A stretch of DNA of 64,000 nt from Neisseria mucosa (GTDB lineage: Bacteria; Pseudomonadota; Gammaproteobacteria; Burkholderiales; Neisseriaceae), in assembly GCF_003044445.1 (NCBI RefSeq), contig NZ_POWX01000009.1, forward strand, positions 1-64,000, given 5' to 3'. Below, one piece after another: positions 8,189-17,727 of this stretch. The position numbers and the translations under genes were made by a program. Position 1 is the stretch's first letter. Each line of letters starts with the position of its first letter. The notes under the pieces were generated by a model. The model was not told the origin of the DNA and searched no databases. It worked only from the letters and a program-made list of their open reading frames with translations.

Positions 8189-9499
8189 TCAAATTTCAAA
8201 ACTGTCCGCTTGGTCAGTTTTGCGTATCATGCCTGCGGCGACGGTGTGGTTGGTGGCTTCGTCTATCAGGATGAACGCGCCGAGTGCATGGTTTTCTTCG
8301 TAGGGCGCGGCGGCGATCGGCTGCTGGGTTTTGAGGCTGACGCTGCCGATGTCGTTGAGTTTGAGCGTGTCGGCGGATTCGACTCGGCTGAGGGTGTTCA
8401 CGTCCCAAACGTAGGAAATCGCGCTGATTTTGACGGGGGTGGTTTGGGTGGTGTGTTTCAGCAGGTATTTGCGGCGCAGGTTGAGCGGGATCTCGTCGAA
8501 CCAGCACAGCGCAGCTTGGAACTGCTGTTCGGGCGCGAAGGGGCTGTCGGCGGCGGCGATGCTGTTGCCGCGCGAGATGTCGAGGTCGGTGTCGAGCGCG
8601 ACGGTCAGCACTTCGCCTGCTTCGGCAGATTCGGTTTTGCCGTTTGGATTGTAGATTTCGGCGATTTTGGCGGTGTGTCCGCTAGGCAGGACTTTGATTT
8701 CGTCTCCGGTTTTCAGACGACCTGCTTCCAGCCTGCCTTGATAGCCGCGGAAGTCGTCGCTGCTGCTGCCGTCTTGCCGTGCGACGCGCTGCACAGGGAA
8801 ATGGGCGGCTTGGTCGGCGGCGTTTTGGCGGTTGACGGGCAGGTTTTCGAGCAGGGGTAACAGCGGTAAACCTTGATACCACGGGGTTTGGCTGCTGGCG
8901 TTGACGATGTTGTCGCCTTTTAATGCGCTGATGGGCAGGAAGTGGATTTGGGCGTGAAGGCCGATTTGTTCCGCCAGCTTGCGGTAGGCTGCGGCGATGG
9001 CTTGATATTTGGTTTCATCGAAGTCGAGTAGGTCGAGTTTGTTGACGGCGACGATGATGTTGGGGCAGCCCAAGAGTTTCAGAATCGCGCTGTGGCGTTT
9101 GGTCTGCGGCAGGAGGACGGGTTCGCCGCCAGAAAAATCGACGCGCGTTGCGTCTATCAGGACGATGGCGGCGTCGGCGGTCGATGCGCCCGTTACCATA
9201 TTGCGGGTGTATTGTTCGTGTCCGGGCGTGTCGGCGATGATGAATTTGCGCTTGGGCGTGGCGAAATAGCGGTAGGCGACGTCGATGGTGATGCCTTGTT
9301 CGCGCTCGGCGGCAAGACCGTCGGTGAGACTGGCGAAGTCGGGCGTTTCGCCGTTTTCGGCGGCGCGGTTGAGTTTGTCGAGTTGGTCGGTCAGCAGGGT
9401 TTTGCTATCGTAGAGCAGGCGGCCGATAAGGGTGGATTTGCCGTCGTCGACGCTGCCGGCGGTGATGAAGCGCAAAAGTGGGGCGGTGGTTGCTGTCAT
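8189..9499 (-). CDS. cysN: Sulfate adenylyltransferase subunit 1 (GTPase), orphan
   Basis: GTPase subunit of ATP sulfurylase, which makes adenosine 5'-phosphosulfate in assimilatory sulfate reduction together with CysD. The 436 residues carry the translation-factor G motifs GSVDDGKST, DTPGHEQYTRNM and NKLDL, then EF-Tu-like beta-barrel domains. No fused APS kinase is present. Unusually, no cysD or other cys gene is adjacent. It sits between an RTX gene and its putative exporter on the same strand as the exporter, 264 bp downstream of the adaptor gene and separated from it by a DUS terminator. Confidence 0.94.
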   Translation of the reverse strand: MTATTAPLLRFITAGSVDDGKSTLIGRLLYDSKTLLTDQLDKLNRAAENGETPDFASLTDGLAAEREQGITIDVAYRYFATPKRKFIIADTPGHEQYTRNMVTGASTADAAIVLIDATRVDFSGGEPVLLPQTKRHSAILKLLGCPNIIVAVNKLDLLDFDETKYQAIAAAYRKLAEQIGLHAQIHFLPISALKGDNIVNASSQTPWYQGLPLLPLLENLPVNRQNAADQAAHFPVQRVARQDGSSSDDFRGYQGRLEAGRLKTGDEIKVLPSGHTAKIAEIYNPNGKTESAEAGEVLTVALDTDLDISRGNSIAAADSPFAPEQQFQAALCWFDEIPLNLRRKYLLKHTTQTTPVKISAISYVWDVNTLSRVESADTLKLNDIGSVSLKTQQPIAAAPYEENHALGAFILIDEATNHTVAAGMIRKTDQADSFEI

Positions 9500-9689
9500 G
9501 GTTCTTTCCTTAATTCTCGGATTGCTCGTTACTTTAATGAGGTCGTCTGAAAATGGGAAAGAATGCTTGGTTTTAAAAAAAGATGATTTCGTTATATTCG
9601 TAAAAGAAGCGGATCGAGATGAAAATACTGTAAGACCCTATTCCGTACAGACAGGCATGAGCGCTGTCAAAATATTCCCCTATCCGACA

Positions 9690-9734
9690 AAAAGGTCGTC
9701 TGAAAACCTGTACCGGTTTTTCAGACGACCTTTT
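9690..9734. terminator. DUS-pair terminator after the HlyD-type adaptor gene
   Basis: A long-stemmed inverted pair (AAAAGGTCGTCTGAAAACC with its complement). The remaining gap 9500-9689 holds one more DUS near 9541 and no gene; it must contain the cysN promoter, which was not resolved. Confidence 0.82.
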
Positions 9735-9763
9735 GACTGCTAAATAAGTTTTATTTGATGAAA

Positions 9764-10990
9764 TTAACGCTCGCTCAATGCCTGTTTCATACGGGTAATC
9801 GGTTTGATCAGGTATTGGAAGATGGTTTTTTCACCGGTTTTAATATCCACCGTAGCAACCATGCCCGGAATAATCGGCATGTCTTTACCGTTCTTGTCTT
9901 TCAGAGTGTTATTCTCAGTTTGGACGATGACTCGGTAGTAAACTTGGTTGGGGTCGAGTTTTAAGTCATTGGCGCGGCTTTGCATGGAGTTGCTGACGGT
10001 ATCGGCGCCGACAAGGGTAACTTTGCCGTCCAGACCGCCATAGATGGAGTAGTCATATGCACTGACCTTGACCAGAGCGGGCTGTCCTGCGCGGATAAAG
10101 GCGATGTCTTGCGGACGGATATAGGCTTCGACAAGGAGTTTGTCGTCAACAGGGACGATTTGCATGATTTCTTCTCCCGGGTTGACTACGCCGCCAATGG
10201 TATTGATTTTGATGTTTTTGACGATGCCGCGCATGGGGGCGCGGATTTGGGAGCGGTCAACCGGATCGGCGCGCATTGCCATGTTTTCTTTGGATTGCGC
10301 CAGCTCGGACTCGGATTGGACAAGTTCGTTGTTGGCATCTGCTCTGTAGCGGTTGCGGCGTTCGGCAATTTGCAGGGTCAGATCGCTGGATTCGCGGCGC
10401 ATTTTGAGGAGTTCGACTTCGGACATGACGCCTTGTGCCACCATAGGCGCAGTAATGGCGATTTCACGGTCGAGTGCGGCTTTACTTTGTACCAGGCTTT
10501 GTACGGCATCGGTCATAGCTTGGCGACGGGCATTATATGCGGCGGTTTCGCGGCGACGAAGTTCAGGGCTGACGTTTTTAGGGAAAGTAAGTTTACCGCC
10601 GTAGGCTTCGGCTTTCAGGCGGGCGATAGTGGCTTCGAGGTTTTGGACCTTGGCTTCGCTCTCGCGTAAAACAGCAAGGCTGCGGGTGTCATCGAGCTTC
10701 AGCAGAATTTGGTCTTTTTCGACCAAATCGCCTTCTTTAACCATCATTTGGGTAATCACGCCGGGGTCCAAACTTTGGATGACTTGTTCGCGGCTGCTGG
10801 GGATGACGTTGCCGTTGCCGCGGGTTACTTCTTCAACGGTGCTGTTGTATGCCCACACGACAAAGACGACGAGCAGCAGGAAAAACAGGATGATGACCCA
10901 AAATTGGCCGCTGTGTTTTTCTTTTTGTAAGGCTGCATTCAAATCGTTAATGAGATGCAGGTCTTTGGATTTAACGTTGTTTTCGCTCAT
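9764..10990 (-). CDS. HlyD-family type I secretion periplasmic adaptor
   Basis: Membrane-fusion subunit linking an inner-membrane ABC exporter to an outer-membrane channel. The 408 residues have a short cytoplasmic N terminus, one membrane anchor (FWVIILFFLLLVVFVVWAY) near residue 35 and a lipoyl-like half-motif (GVITQMMVKEGDLVEKDQIL). A coiled-coil hairpin follows, then the second lipoyl half (IRAPMRGIVKNIKI) and a beta-barrel segment. The start at 10990 gives the compact N terminus; the frame stays open to 11026. Third gene of the outer-membrane factor / ABC / adaptor set. The pattern resembles LapC of adhesin exporters. Confidence 0.92.
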   Translation of the reverse strand: MSENNVKSKDLHLINDLNAALQKEKHSGQFWVIILFFLLLVVFVVWAYNSTVEEVTRGNGNVIPSSREQVIQSLDPGVITQMMVKEGDLVEKDQILLKLDDTRSLAVLRESEAKVQNLEATIARLKAEAYGGKLTFPKNVSPELRRRETAAYNARRQAMTDAVQSLVQSKAALDREIAITAPMVAQGVMSEVELLKMRRESSDLTLQIAERRNRYRADANNELVQSESELAQSKENMAMRADPVDRSQIRAPMRGIVKNIKINTIGGVVNPGEEIMQIVPVDDKLLVEAYIRPQDIAFIRAGQPALVKVSAYDYSIYGGLDGKVTLVGADTVSNSMQSRANDLKLDPNQVYYRVIVQTENNTLKDKNGKDMPIIPGMVATVDIKTGEKTIFQYLIKPITRMKQALSER

Positions 10991-11027
10991 AATGATGAAT
11001 CTTCGGTATCTGTTTGTTGTTTTCAAA

Positions 11028-11073
11028 GAGGTCGTCTGAAACGCTTTCTACGTGTTTTCAGACGACCTTTTCC
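11028..11073. terminator. DUS hairpin between ABC exporter and adaptor genes
   Basis: Inverted DUS pair in a 90-bp gap between two genes that should be co-transcribed. It may act as a partial terminator that sets adaptor level. Confidence 0.75.
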
Positions 11074-11080
11074 CTTTATG

Positions 11081-13264
11081 TCATGCTTGCGCCGCTTCGT
11101 TGGGGCGTTGGTTTTCCTGCGCTTGTTGTGCTGCTTTGACTTTGTTTTGCTCGTTTTGCATCAGTTTTTGCAAGACTAAATCGCGCGGACCGTCCATAAC
11201 GACTTTTCCGTTTTCCATCACGATGATGCGGTTAACGATTTGCAGCACTTGCGGACGGTGGGTGACCAAGAGCATGGTGCGGTTGCGTCCCCATTGGGCG
11301 ATAGCGTTCAATGCCATGCGTTCGGTACCTTGGTCAAGGCTTGTAGTTGGCTCGTCCAAAAGGACGACTTTGGGGTCACGCAGCGTCATGCGTGCCAGGG
11401 CAATGATTTGTTTTTGACCGCCAGACAGACCCAAGCCGTCTTCACCCAAAGGCATATCCAAGCCTCTTGGGTGGTTTCGGATGATTTGATCCAGACCGAA
11501 GCGTTTGAGTGCGGTCAGCAGGTCTTGGTCGGTTGAATAGCTGTCGGAACGCGCCAAGTCCATGTTTTCGCGCAATGTACCCAAGAAAAGGCGCGGAGAT
11601 TGGCTAAACAGAAGGACTTGGTTACGCAGGAAGTTCGGATCGAGTTGACGCATATCGACGCCATCGAGGGTTACGTTACCTTTTTCGGTGTCGTACAGAC
11701 CGCTCGCCAGCTTCAACATGGTACTTTTACCGCTGCCGATGCGTCCGAGGATACCGACTTTTTCACCGGGTCGGATGTTGATGCGCAACTCATCAACCGC
11801 GTTGTTGCTTTCGTTTTTGTATTTGAACGTTACGTTTTCAAAAGCGATATTGCCTTGAACGTTATCCAAAGTGATGTATTTGCGCTCCGGGCTGCGCTCG
11901 ATCGGACGGGAAACAATGTCATTTACGCCTCTCAATGCCAACTTAGCCTGTTGGAAGCGGGTAGCGAGACCGGCAACTTGAGCCAATGGCGCCAACGCGC
12001 GACCGGACAGGATGACAGAGGCAATCAACGCACCCATGGTAATCCTTTCTGCGTGGTTGTCGGCATGAATCAGATAGGTACCGACAACGACCAAAAAGAC
12101 GGTATTAAGTTGCTGCATAGCAACGGCGAAGTTGACCATGAAGTTGCTGGTATCTTTTACTTTGATCGATGAAGCGGAGGTTTTTGCGGTGTATTCATCC
12201 CAGCGTTGTTGCGCCCATGAAGTCGCGTTGTTGGTTTTCAAGGTTTCGATGCCTTCGATAGCTTCTACGGCAAGGCCTGAACGTTGCGAACTTTCTTTCA
12301 TGGATTCGTTAATGTGGCGCGACAAGGGTCGTTGGACGATGAAACCGACAATAACGACAATCGGAATGATGGCCAAAGGAACCAAAGCCAATTTTCCGCC
12401 GACTATCGAAATAACAAAGATAAACAGCAATAGGAACGGCAAGTCCACCAAAGTCAACAGGCTCGCGCTGGTCATGAATTCGCGTACGGATTCAAATTCG
12501 CGCAGGTTGTTGGCGTATGAGCCGGACGAAGCGGGTCGGTCGGCGAGACGCAATGCCATCACGCGGCGGAACAAGGCGGAGCTGATAATCAGGTCGGCTT
12601 TTTTACCGGCGATGTCGGTCAAATGGCCGCGTATCATCTTGGCGGCAAATTCGAACAAAATGGCGAGGACAACACCGATACTCAAAACCCACAGGGTTTC
12701 ATAGGCCTGGTTAGGAATGACGCGGTCGTACACGTTCATGACATACAACGAGCTGACCAAGGCGAGGAAGTTGATGATGACGGTCGCCAAAATCACTTGA
12801 TAGTAATAGCTGCGGAAACGCCAAATGACTTTCCAAAACCATGCTTTTGGGAGGTGGTATTCAGGCAGTTCGGAACGCGTGTCCGCCGCCATTTTAGGCT
12901 TGATAAACCAACAGTAACCCAGATACAGACCGGAAAGTTGGTCATGATCGAGCTGTTGCTCCAAGCCATCTACCTGACGGATATGATATTTTCTGTTTCG
13001 ACCCGAGCCTTCGATATTGGTAACGACGGCAGCTTCTTCGTTGTGAAGAATAATCATCACAGGAACGGCAAGCGAAGGAATGTCTTCCAGATTGCGCTTG
13101 GACAATGTGTTTTCAAAGCCGTGGCTGCGCAAGACTTCAACAAGGGAATGATAGTTGACATTGAGTTTTTTATCCCGCACCACCTCTGCCGTCAGCGCGG
13201 CTTCTGACACAGGTGCCCCTAAGAGACGGGTAACCAACACAATATGTTCAATGATTGCTTTCAT
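11081..13264 (-). CDS. LapB/LssB-type type I secretion ABC transporter
   Basis: Inner-membrane permease-ATPase of 727 residues. The N-terminal ~130 residues look like a C39 peptidase-like domain without the catalytic cysteine, as in RTX and adhesin exporters that do not cleave a leader. The membrane domain (about residues 150-440) follows. The ATPase has Walker A GRIGSGKST near residue 507, signature LSGGQKQ near 613, Walker B VVLLDEP near 633 and the H-loop VTHRP. The GRIGSGKST spelling and the start of the protein favour the LapB/LssB subfamily over HlyB. Inferred to energise export of the nearby RTX protein. Confidence 0.93.
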   Translation of the reverse strand: MKAIIEHIVLVTRLLGAPVSEAALTAEVVRDKKLNVNYHSLVEVLRSHGFENTLSKRNLEDIPSLAVPVMIILHNEEAAVVTNIEGSGRNRKYHIRQVDGLEQQLDHDQLSGLYLGYCWFIKPKMAADTRSELPEYHLPKAWFWKVIWRFRSYYYQVILATVIINFLALVSSLYVMNVYDRVIPNQAYETLWVLSIGVVLAILFEFAAKMIRGHLTDIAGKKADLIISSALFRRVMALRLADRPASSGSYANNLREFESVREFMTSASLLTLVDLPFLLLFIFVISIVGGKLALVPLAIIPIVVIVGFIVQRPLSRHINESMKESSQRSGLAVEAIEGIETLKTNNATSWAQQRWDEYTAKTSASSIKVKDTSNFMVNFAVAMQQLNTVFLVVVGTYLIHADNHAERITMGALIASVILSGRALAPLAQVAGLATRFQQAKLALRGVNDIVSRPIERSPERKYITLDNVQGNIAFENVTFKYKNESNNAVDELRINIRPGEKVGILGRIGSGKSTMLKLASGLYDTEKGNVTLDGVDMRQLDPNFLRNQVLLFSQSPRLFLGTLRENMDLARSDSYSTDQDLLTALKRFGLDQIIRNHPRGLDMPLGEDGLGLSGGQKQIIALARMTLRDPKVVLLDEPTTSLDQGTERMALNAIAQWGRNRTMLLVTHRPQVLQIVNRIIVMENGKVVMDGPRDLVLQKLMQNEQNKVKAAQQAQENQRPNEAAQA

Positions 13265-13303
13265 GATAATTCGCGTAATGAGTAATGATGTTAAGATTTT
13301 ATG

Positions 13304-14605
13304 TTATTGCTTCAAGCCCGCCCAATTCGCCATTTGCGCCTGCGCAGATAAATAATCTAACGCGGCATCGCGGAAGTCGTTGCGCGCTGAAATATTTTCC
13401 TGCTCGATGCTGGACAATTCGTTGTATGCGCCCAAAACGTCGGTCAGCGTACGGCGGGCAATTTTAAATTGCAGCTCATAGGTTTTAACCACGTCTTTTT
13501 GAGCGGCAATATGTTGCGTGGCAATATCGGCACGGCGTTCGCTCTCGCGCATGTCGATTTCGGCGGTTTGGGTTTTTTCGGTAATGTCACGCATAATCTG
13601 CTCGGATTTCGATTCGGCGGCAATCAGGGCATCGGCATTTTTCTGCACATTATGGCGCGCGGCAACGTCCAAGACATTCCATGCCACATTCAGATAAAGC
13701 TGTCTGTTGTCACGGTTCGCATTGCCTTCCAGATTTACGGCGGGCAGGCGTTCTGCCTTGGAAACGTCCAAATCTGCCTTCACGCTGTCACGTTCTGCCA
13801 CCTGCGCCCGATAGGAAGGATTGGTGTTGTTATCGGCAGTTTTGAAACGGCGAACCAATGATTCCGCGCTGTCGTTGGCAAACGGATCTTCCAAATCTTC
13901 TGCCGTCAACTGCCGTCCGGTGTAGCGGGATAAGCGGCTCAGCGCCAATTCCATCGTACGTTGTTGTTGCGCGATCGATGATTCGACCTGCAACTGGCGC
14001 GCGCGCGCTTCGATGAGTTCGGAACGGCGACCGCTGTCGTATTTCACAATAATGTTCAAATCTTTCAGAAGATTATTGTGCCGAACCAGACTTTGACGGT
14101 TGATGCGCAGGATTTCTTTTGCGCGCAATGCGGTCAAATAAAGTTTGCCGATGTCGCTGCCCAAGCGTTCCTGATTTTCAAAATAGCGCTGATGATAGTA
14201 TTGCTCTCTGTTTTTATCGCGTCGTACCGCCGCATTGATGGCACCCCATGAATAAACATTCACCGTTCCGCGTATGCCGACACCGTCACTCATATCGCTG
14301 CTGGAATATTTGTTTTTCTGCGCCAAGACTTTGGTACCGGTCAGCGTCAACACAGGATAATGCCGCGCACGGGTTGCCTTCGTCGAACTTTTTGCCGAAT
14401 CTTCGGTCGCTTTCGCTTCCTTCACAATCGGGTCGGACACCATGGCATCCCTCAAAATAGCCTTCAATGGATATGCCTGCACTGTTGTCGCACACACCGC
14501 CGCACAAACTGCGGCAGCAAGCTTGCCAATGCGAAGGATGGATGACTCAGGACGATTCAAAAATGTTTTTTTCTTCATATTATTCACAGCAATACGGTTC
14601 GTCAT
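13304..14605 (-). CDS. TolC-family type I secretion outer-membrane protein
   Basis: Outer-membrane channel component, 433 residues. A basic and hydrophobic signal peptide ends at VQA. Two TolC repeats are visible, each with long helices (LGSDIGKLYLTALRAKEIL and RDITEKTQTAEIDMRESERR) and a barrel strand pair. An alternative start at 14578 (MKKKTFLNRP) gives a more usual signal peptide; neither start has a strong ribosome-binding site. First gene of the exporter set, 39 bp before the ABC gene. The upstream gap 14606-14803 is A+T-rich, with one DUS and no clear promoter. Confidence 0.9.
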   Translation of the reverse strand: MTNRIAVNNMKKKTFLNRPESSILRIGKLAAAVCAAVCATTVQAYPLKAILRDAMVSDPIVKEAKATEDSAKSSTKATRARHYPVLTLTGTKVLAQKNKYSSSDMSDGVGIRGTVNVYSWGAINAAVRRDKNREQYYHQRYFENQERLGSDIGKLYLTALRAKEILRINRQSLVRHNNLLKDLNIIVKYDSGRRSELIEARARQLQVESSIAQQQRTMELALSRLSRYTGRQLTAEDLEDPFANDSAESLVRRFKTADNNTNPSYRAQVAERDSVKADLDVSKAERLPAVNLEGNANRDNRQLYLNVAWNVLDVAARHNVQKNADALIAAESKSEQIMRDITEKTQTAEIDMRESERRADIATQHIAAQKDVVKTYELQFKIARRTLTDVLGAYNELSSIEQENISARNDFRDAALDYLSAQAQMANWAGLKQ

Positions 14606-14803
14606 TTATCTGATTGGCAGAGGCGCGGCCTTTTGCAAATCAATTCTTTGAGCATATTATCATTAATCGGAATCTCTGTTTTCAGATTGCGACAAAAGGT
14701 AGTTATATGCTCCCGAAAGTAACATGGATGATATTCCTACTATTGCTAAATCACGACACCGTATTAAAACGGACAAAAGGTCGTCTGAAAACGACCTCCT
14801 GTT

Positions 14804-15589
14804 TTACAGATGTCCAGCAATAATTTGCAGCATCTGCGCCAGCACTTTCGGATTGGCTGCCACGATATCGCCGCTTTCCAACCAGCCTTCGTTACCGGAC
14901 ATATCGGTAACGATACCGCCTGCTTCCTGCACAATCAGCGCGCCCGCGGCAATATCCCAAGGTTTGAGGTTGAACTCGAAGAAACCGTCCAAACGACCGG
15001 CTGCCACGGCACACAAATCCAACGAAGCCGCACCTTCTCTGCGCCCTCCGGCAGTTTTTGCCAAAAAGTCTTTCAAAATAGCCAGATACTTGTCCATCAT
15101 ACTTTGATCGACAACAGGAAAGCCAGTACCGATCAAGCAGCGGTTCAACTCAATACGGGAAGAAACGCGGATACGGCGGTCGTTGAGCAACGCACCTTTG
15201 CCGCGCGAAGCCATGTAAACGTCGTTGCGCTCAGGTGCGTACACCAAAGCTTCCTGCAACACACCTTTGTGCAGCAGCGCCATAGAAATCGCGTATTGGG
15301 GATGACCGTGTAAGAAGTTAGTCGTGCCGTCGAGCGGATCGATAATCCATTCGTATTCCGCAGAAGCTTTGCCGTGGGAGCCGCCTTCTTCGCAAGTGAT
15401 TTTGTGATGCGGATAAGCTTCTTTAAGCGCATCCACCAAAATCATTTCAGAATTGCGGTCAACGTCGGAAACAAAATCGTTGAATGCCTTGCTGTCGATT
15501 TTGACGGCATCCAGATTGCCGCTTGCGCGGATCATCATCTGCCCGGCTTTGCGGGCGGCTTTGAAAGCGGTATTTAAAAACGGATTCAT
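14804..15589 (-). CDS. suhB: Inositol-1-monophosphatase family protein SuhB
   Basis: Mg2+-dependent phosphatase fold; in E. coli SuhB also acts in ribosomal RNA antitermination and processing. The 261 residues carry the metal-binding signatures IIDPLDGTTNFLHG and WDIAAGALIVQEAGG, plus CEEGG. Divergent from trmJ, the same arrangement as in E. coli, across a 183-bp gap with a DUS hairpin. Confidence 0.95.
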   Translation of the reverse strand: MNPFLNTAFKAARKAGQMMIRASGNLDAVKIDSKAFNDFVSDVDRNSEMILVDALKEAYPHHKITCEEGGSHGKASAEYEWIIDPLDGTTNFLHGHPQYAISMALLHKGVLQEALVYAPERNDVYMASRGKGALLNDRRIRVSSRIELNRCLIGTGFPVVDQSMMDKYLAILKDFLAKTAGGRREGAASLDLCAVAAGRLDGFFEFNLKPWDIAAGALIVQEAGGIVTDMSGNEGWLESGDIVAANPKVLAQMLQIIAGHL

Positions 15590-15678
15590 GGGTTTTCTTT
15601 CTAAATCAGGTAAAATACCGTCCGGCGCATCTGCACCGGACGCAACGTTTGTACGTTTCCGACGTTGTTAAAGAACAT

Positions 15679-15722
15679 TTCAGACGACCCCTCAAGCCCA
15701 AAGGCGAAAGGTCGTCTGAAAA
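15679..15722. repeat. Inverted DUS pair between suhB and trmJ
   Basis: Here the outer arms point the other way (TTTCAGACGACC first, AGGTCGTCTGAAA second). It lies between two divergent genes, so a terminator role is unlikely and uptake function is the simpler reading. Confidence 0.7.
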
Positions 15723-15772
15723 CAAAAAGATGACGCATTATACCCGATTCCCGAACAAACCGAAAACAAAAC

Positions 15773-16588
15773 ATGACTTCAGCCAAGCCCGAATTGCCCG
15801 ACTATCTCGGCAACATCCGCATCATCCTTACCCGCACCAGCCATCCCGCCAATATCGGTTCTGCCGCTCGCGCCATGAAGACCATGGGGCTGCACAAACT
15901 CACCATTGTCGCCCCGAATTTAATGTCCACGCCGATGACCGGGCAGCCGCCCGTTTTCAACCCCGAAAACCCGCAAGACTTCCAACTGCCGGAGGAAAGT
16001 TTCATCCTCGCTTCCGGCGCGGCTGACGTATTGCACAACGCCGTGATTGCCGCCACACTCGACGAAGCCCTCGCCGACACCACGCTCGCCTGCGCCCTTA
16101 CCAGCCGCCGCCGCGAAATCACCGCCCCGCTGCAAACCCCGCGCGAACTGGTTCCCGAATTATTGCAGGCAGCACAACGCGGAGAACAAGTTGCCCTCGT
16201 TTTCGGCAATGAAACCTTCGGCTTGAGCATCGAAGAAGTACAGGCGTGCAACCGTCTGATGACCATCAACGGCAACCCCGACTATTTCTCGCTCAACCTC
16301 GCCCAAGCCGTTCAAGTCGTGTGTTACGAAATCTTCAGCCAGACCGATATGCCCATGACTCACTTGCAACAAGAAGACCACGCCGCTACACACGAGCAAA
16401 TCAAAGGCATGGTCGCCCACATGGAAAGCGTCATGGAAGACATCGGCTTCTTCAACCGCCGCAACAGCAAACGCCTGATGCGCCGTATGCAAAACCTGTT
16501 CGGCCGTGCCAACACGCAAACCGAAGACATCGATATCCTGCGCGGCTTTTTCAATACCGTCAGCCATTGCCTGAAGAAGAAAGACTGA
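15773..16588 (+). CDS. trmJ: tRNA (cytidine/uridine-32-2'-O)-methyltransferase TrmJ
   Basis: SPOUT-class SAM-dependent 2'-O-methyltransferase acting on tRNA position 32. The 271 residues begin with the family signature NIRIILTRTSHPANIGSAAR and AMKTMGLHKL. The knotted SAM site follows as LVFGNETFGLS and DYFSLNLAQAVQVVCYE. A C-terminal helical extension (about residues 195-270) is present, as in TrmJ. Related SpoU-type RNA methylases are the alternative. Confidence 0.93.
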   Translation: MTSAKPELPDYLGNIRIILTRTSHPANIGSAARAMKTMGLHKLTIVAPNLMSTPMTGQPPVFNPENPQDFQLPEESFILASGAADVLHNAVIAATLDEALADTTLACALTSRRREITAPLQTPRELVPELLQAAQRGEQVALVFGNETFGLSIEEVQACNRLMTINGNPDYFSLNLAQAVQVVCYEIFSQTDMPMTHLQQEDHAATHEQIKGMVAHMESVMEDIGFFNRRNSKRLMRRMQNLFGRANTQTEDIDILRGFFNTVSHCLKKKD

Positions 16589-16632
16589 AAAAGGTCGTCT
16601 GAAAACCTGCAATTAAGTTTTCAGACGACCTC
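16588..16632. terminator. DUS-pair terminator after trmJ
   Basis: The stem starts at the trmJ stop codon; arms AAAAGGTCGTCTGAAAAC and the complement, loop about 14 bases. Confidence 0.8.
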
Positions 16633-16658
16633 AGCCAAACTATCAACCAGATACAGCC

Positions 16659-17510
16659 ATGAACTACGCCCTAGATGCCCTATGGTGGAAACTCACCACC
16701 CCGTCCGTCCGCGACCTCGCTGCCTTGCTGACCGCCCCCCCCCTTTGGCAAAGCGGTTGCGAATTGAGCGTCCGCAAACTATTGGGCGAACGCGGCTTCC
16801 GCTATCTTTTGGATTTGGACGGTAATCCCGCCCCCTTAGACAACTATCTCGCCGAACACGCTCCCTTCGGCAACCGACTCGGTATCTACGCCGAACGCCT
16901 GCTCGCATTTTGGTTTGCCCATGCGCCGCATACCGAATTGCACGCCTATAACCTGCCCGTGTTTTCAGACGACCTCACGCAAGGCGCCGCCGATTTCATC
17001 ACCTCCATCAACGGCAAACCCTACCACATCGAACTGACCTGCAAATATTACGGCAGCGACAGCGGCAAATCCGCAGACATGTGCGGACTCAATGCCAAAG
17101 ACACCCTCGCCGCCAAAGCCGCCAAACTGCCCCGCCAACTTGCCTTGCTTCAATCCCCCGAAGGCAGCGAAACCCTGCGGCAAAACCGCCTCCCCGCCGC
17201 GCCGCAACCCGCCTCCGTCATACGCGGCATCGGCTTTTTCCCAGTTGGCGCAGATTCCGCCGAAGCCCCGTTGAATCCATACTGCTGGCGCGGAATCTTC
17301 ATCCGCGACTGGTCGGCATATCCGACCCACGACGGCGCACGCTACCACCTCATCGACCGCATGGCATACCTTGCCCCTGCCCGCGTCGCCGAAGCGCAAA
17401 CCCTGTCTGAGCGAGATGTCCGCCAAATCGAAAGCGGCTTAATCGCCAAACTCGAATTGCGCCCCGACGGCTTTTGGCATGAAATCGAACGCATCATGAA
17501 AGTTGCTTGA
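16659..17510 (+). CDS. DUF1853 family protein
   Basis: Protein of 283 residues without signal peptide or membrane segment. The middle (about residues 65-135) matches the DUF1853 pattern: GIYAERLLAFWFAH, then LHAYNLPV, then GAADFITSINGKPYHIELTCK. The spaced aspartate, glutamate and lysine recall nuclease-like folds, but this is inference and no catalytic claim is made. An internal TTTTCAGACGACCT within the coding region shows a DUS tolerated in frame. Single-gene unit flanked by DUS terminators. Confidence 0.75.
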   Translation: MNYALDALWWKLTTPSVRDLAALLTAPPLWQSGCELSVRKLLGERGFRYLLDLDGNPAPLDNYLAEHAPFGNRLGIYAERLLAFWFAHAPHTELHAYNLPVFSDDLTQGAADFITSINGKPYHIELTCKYYGSDSGKSADMCGLNAKDTLAAKAAKLPRQLALLQSPEGSETLRQNRLPAAPQPASVIRGIGFFPVGADSAEAPLNPYCWRGIFIRDWSAYPTHDGARYHLIDRMAYLAPARVAEAQTLSERDVRQIESGLIAKLELRPDGFWHEIERIMKVA

Positions 17511-17652
17511 GTCCAAAGCATCCACACCTACAAACCATATAGCAAACATACTTAACTTTAAATACAGCATGTCATCAAATTCCGTCATTCCCGGTAAGTT
17601 GCGTATCGAAAATAAAGTAATTTAACTATATTTTCCAAATTGCCGATACAAA

Positions 17653-17700
17653 AAGGTCGTCTGAAACCTTTTATCTAAAATAAAGGTTTCAGACGACCTT
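17653..17700. terminator. Extended DUS-pair terminator of the fHbp-like gene
   Basis: The stem is longer than the DUS itself, about 19-20 paired bases, continuing into AAACCTTTA / TAAAGGTTT. On the minus strand it is followed by a T-run, placing it just after the fHbp-family gene. Confidence 0.88.
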
Positions 17701-17727
17701 GTCCGTCAGACTGAGAAATGTCCTACC

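Noticed and set aside
14606..14803. Possible Fur-type site upstream of the exporter genes (ATTAATGATAATA near 14655-14668)
   Set aside because: Only one GATAAT-like half is present; too weak to call.
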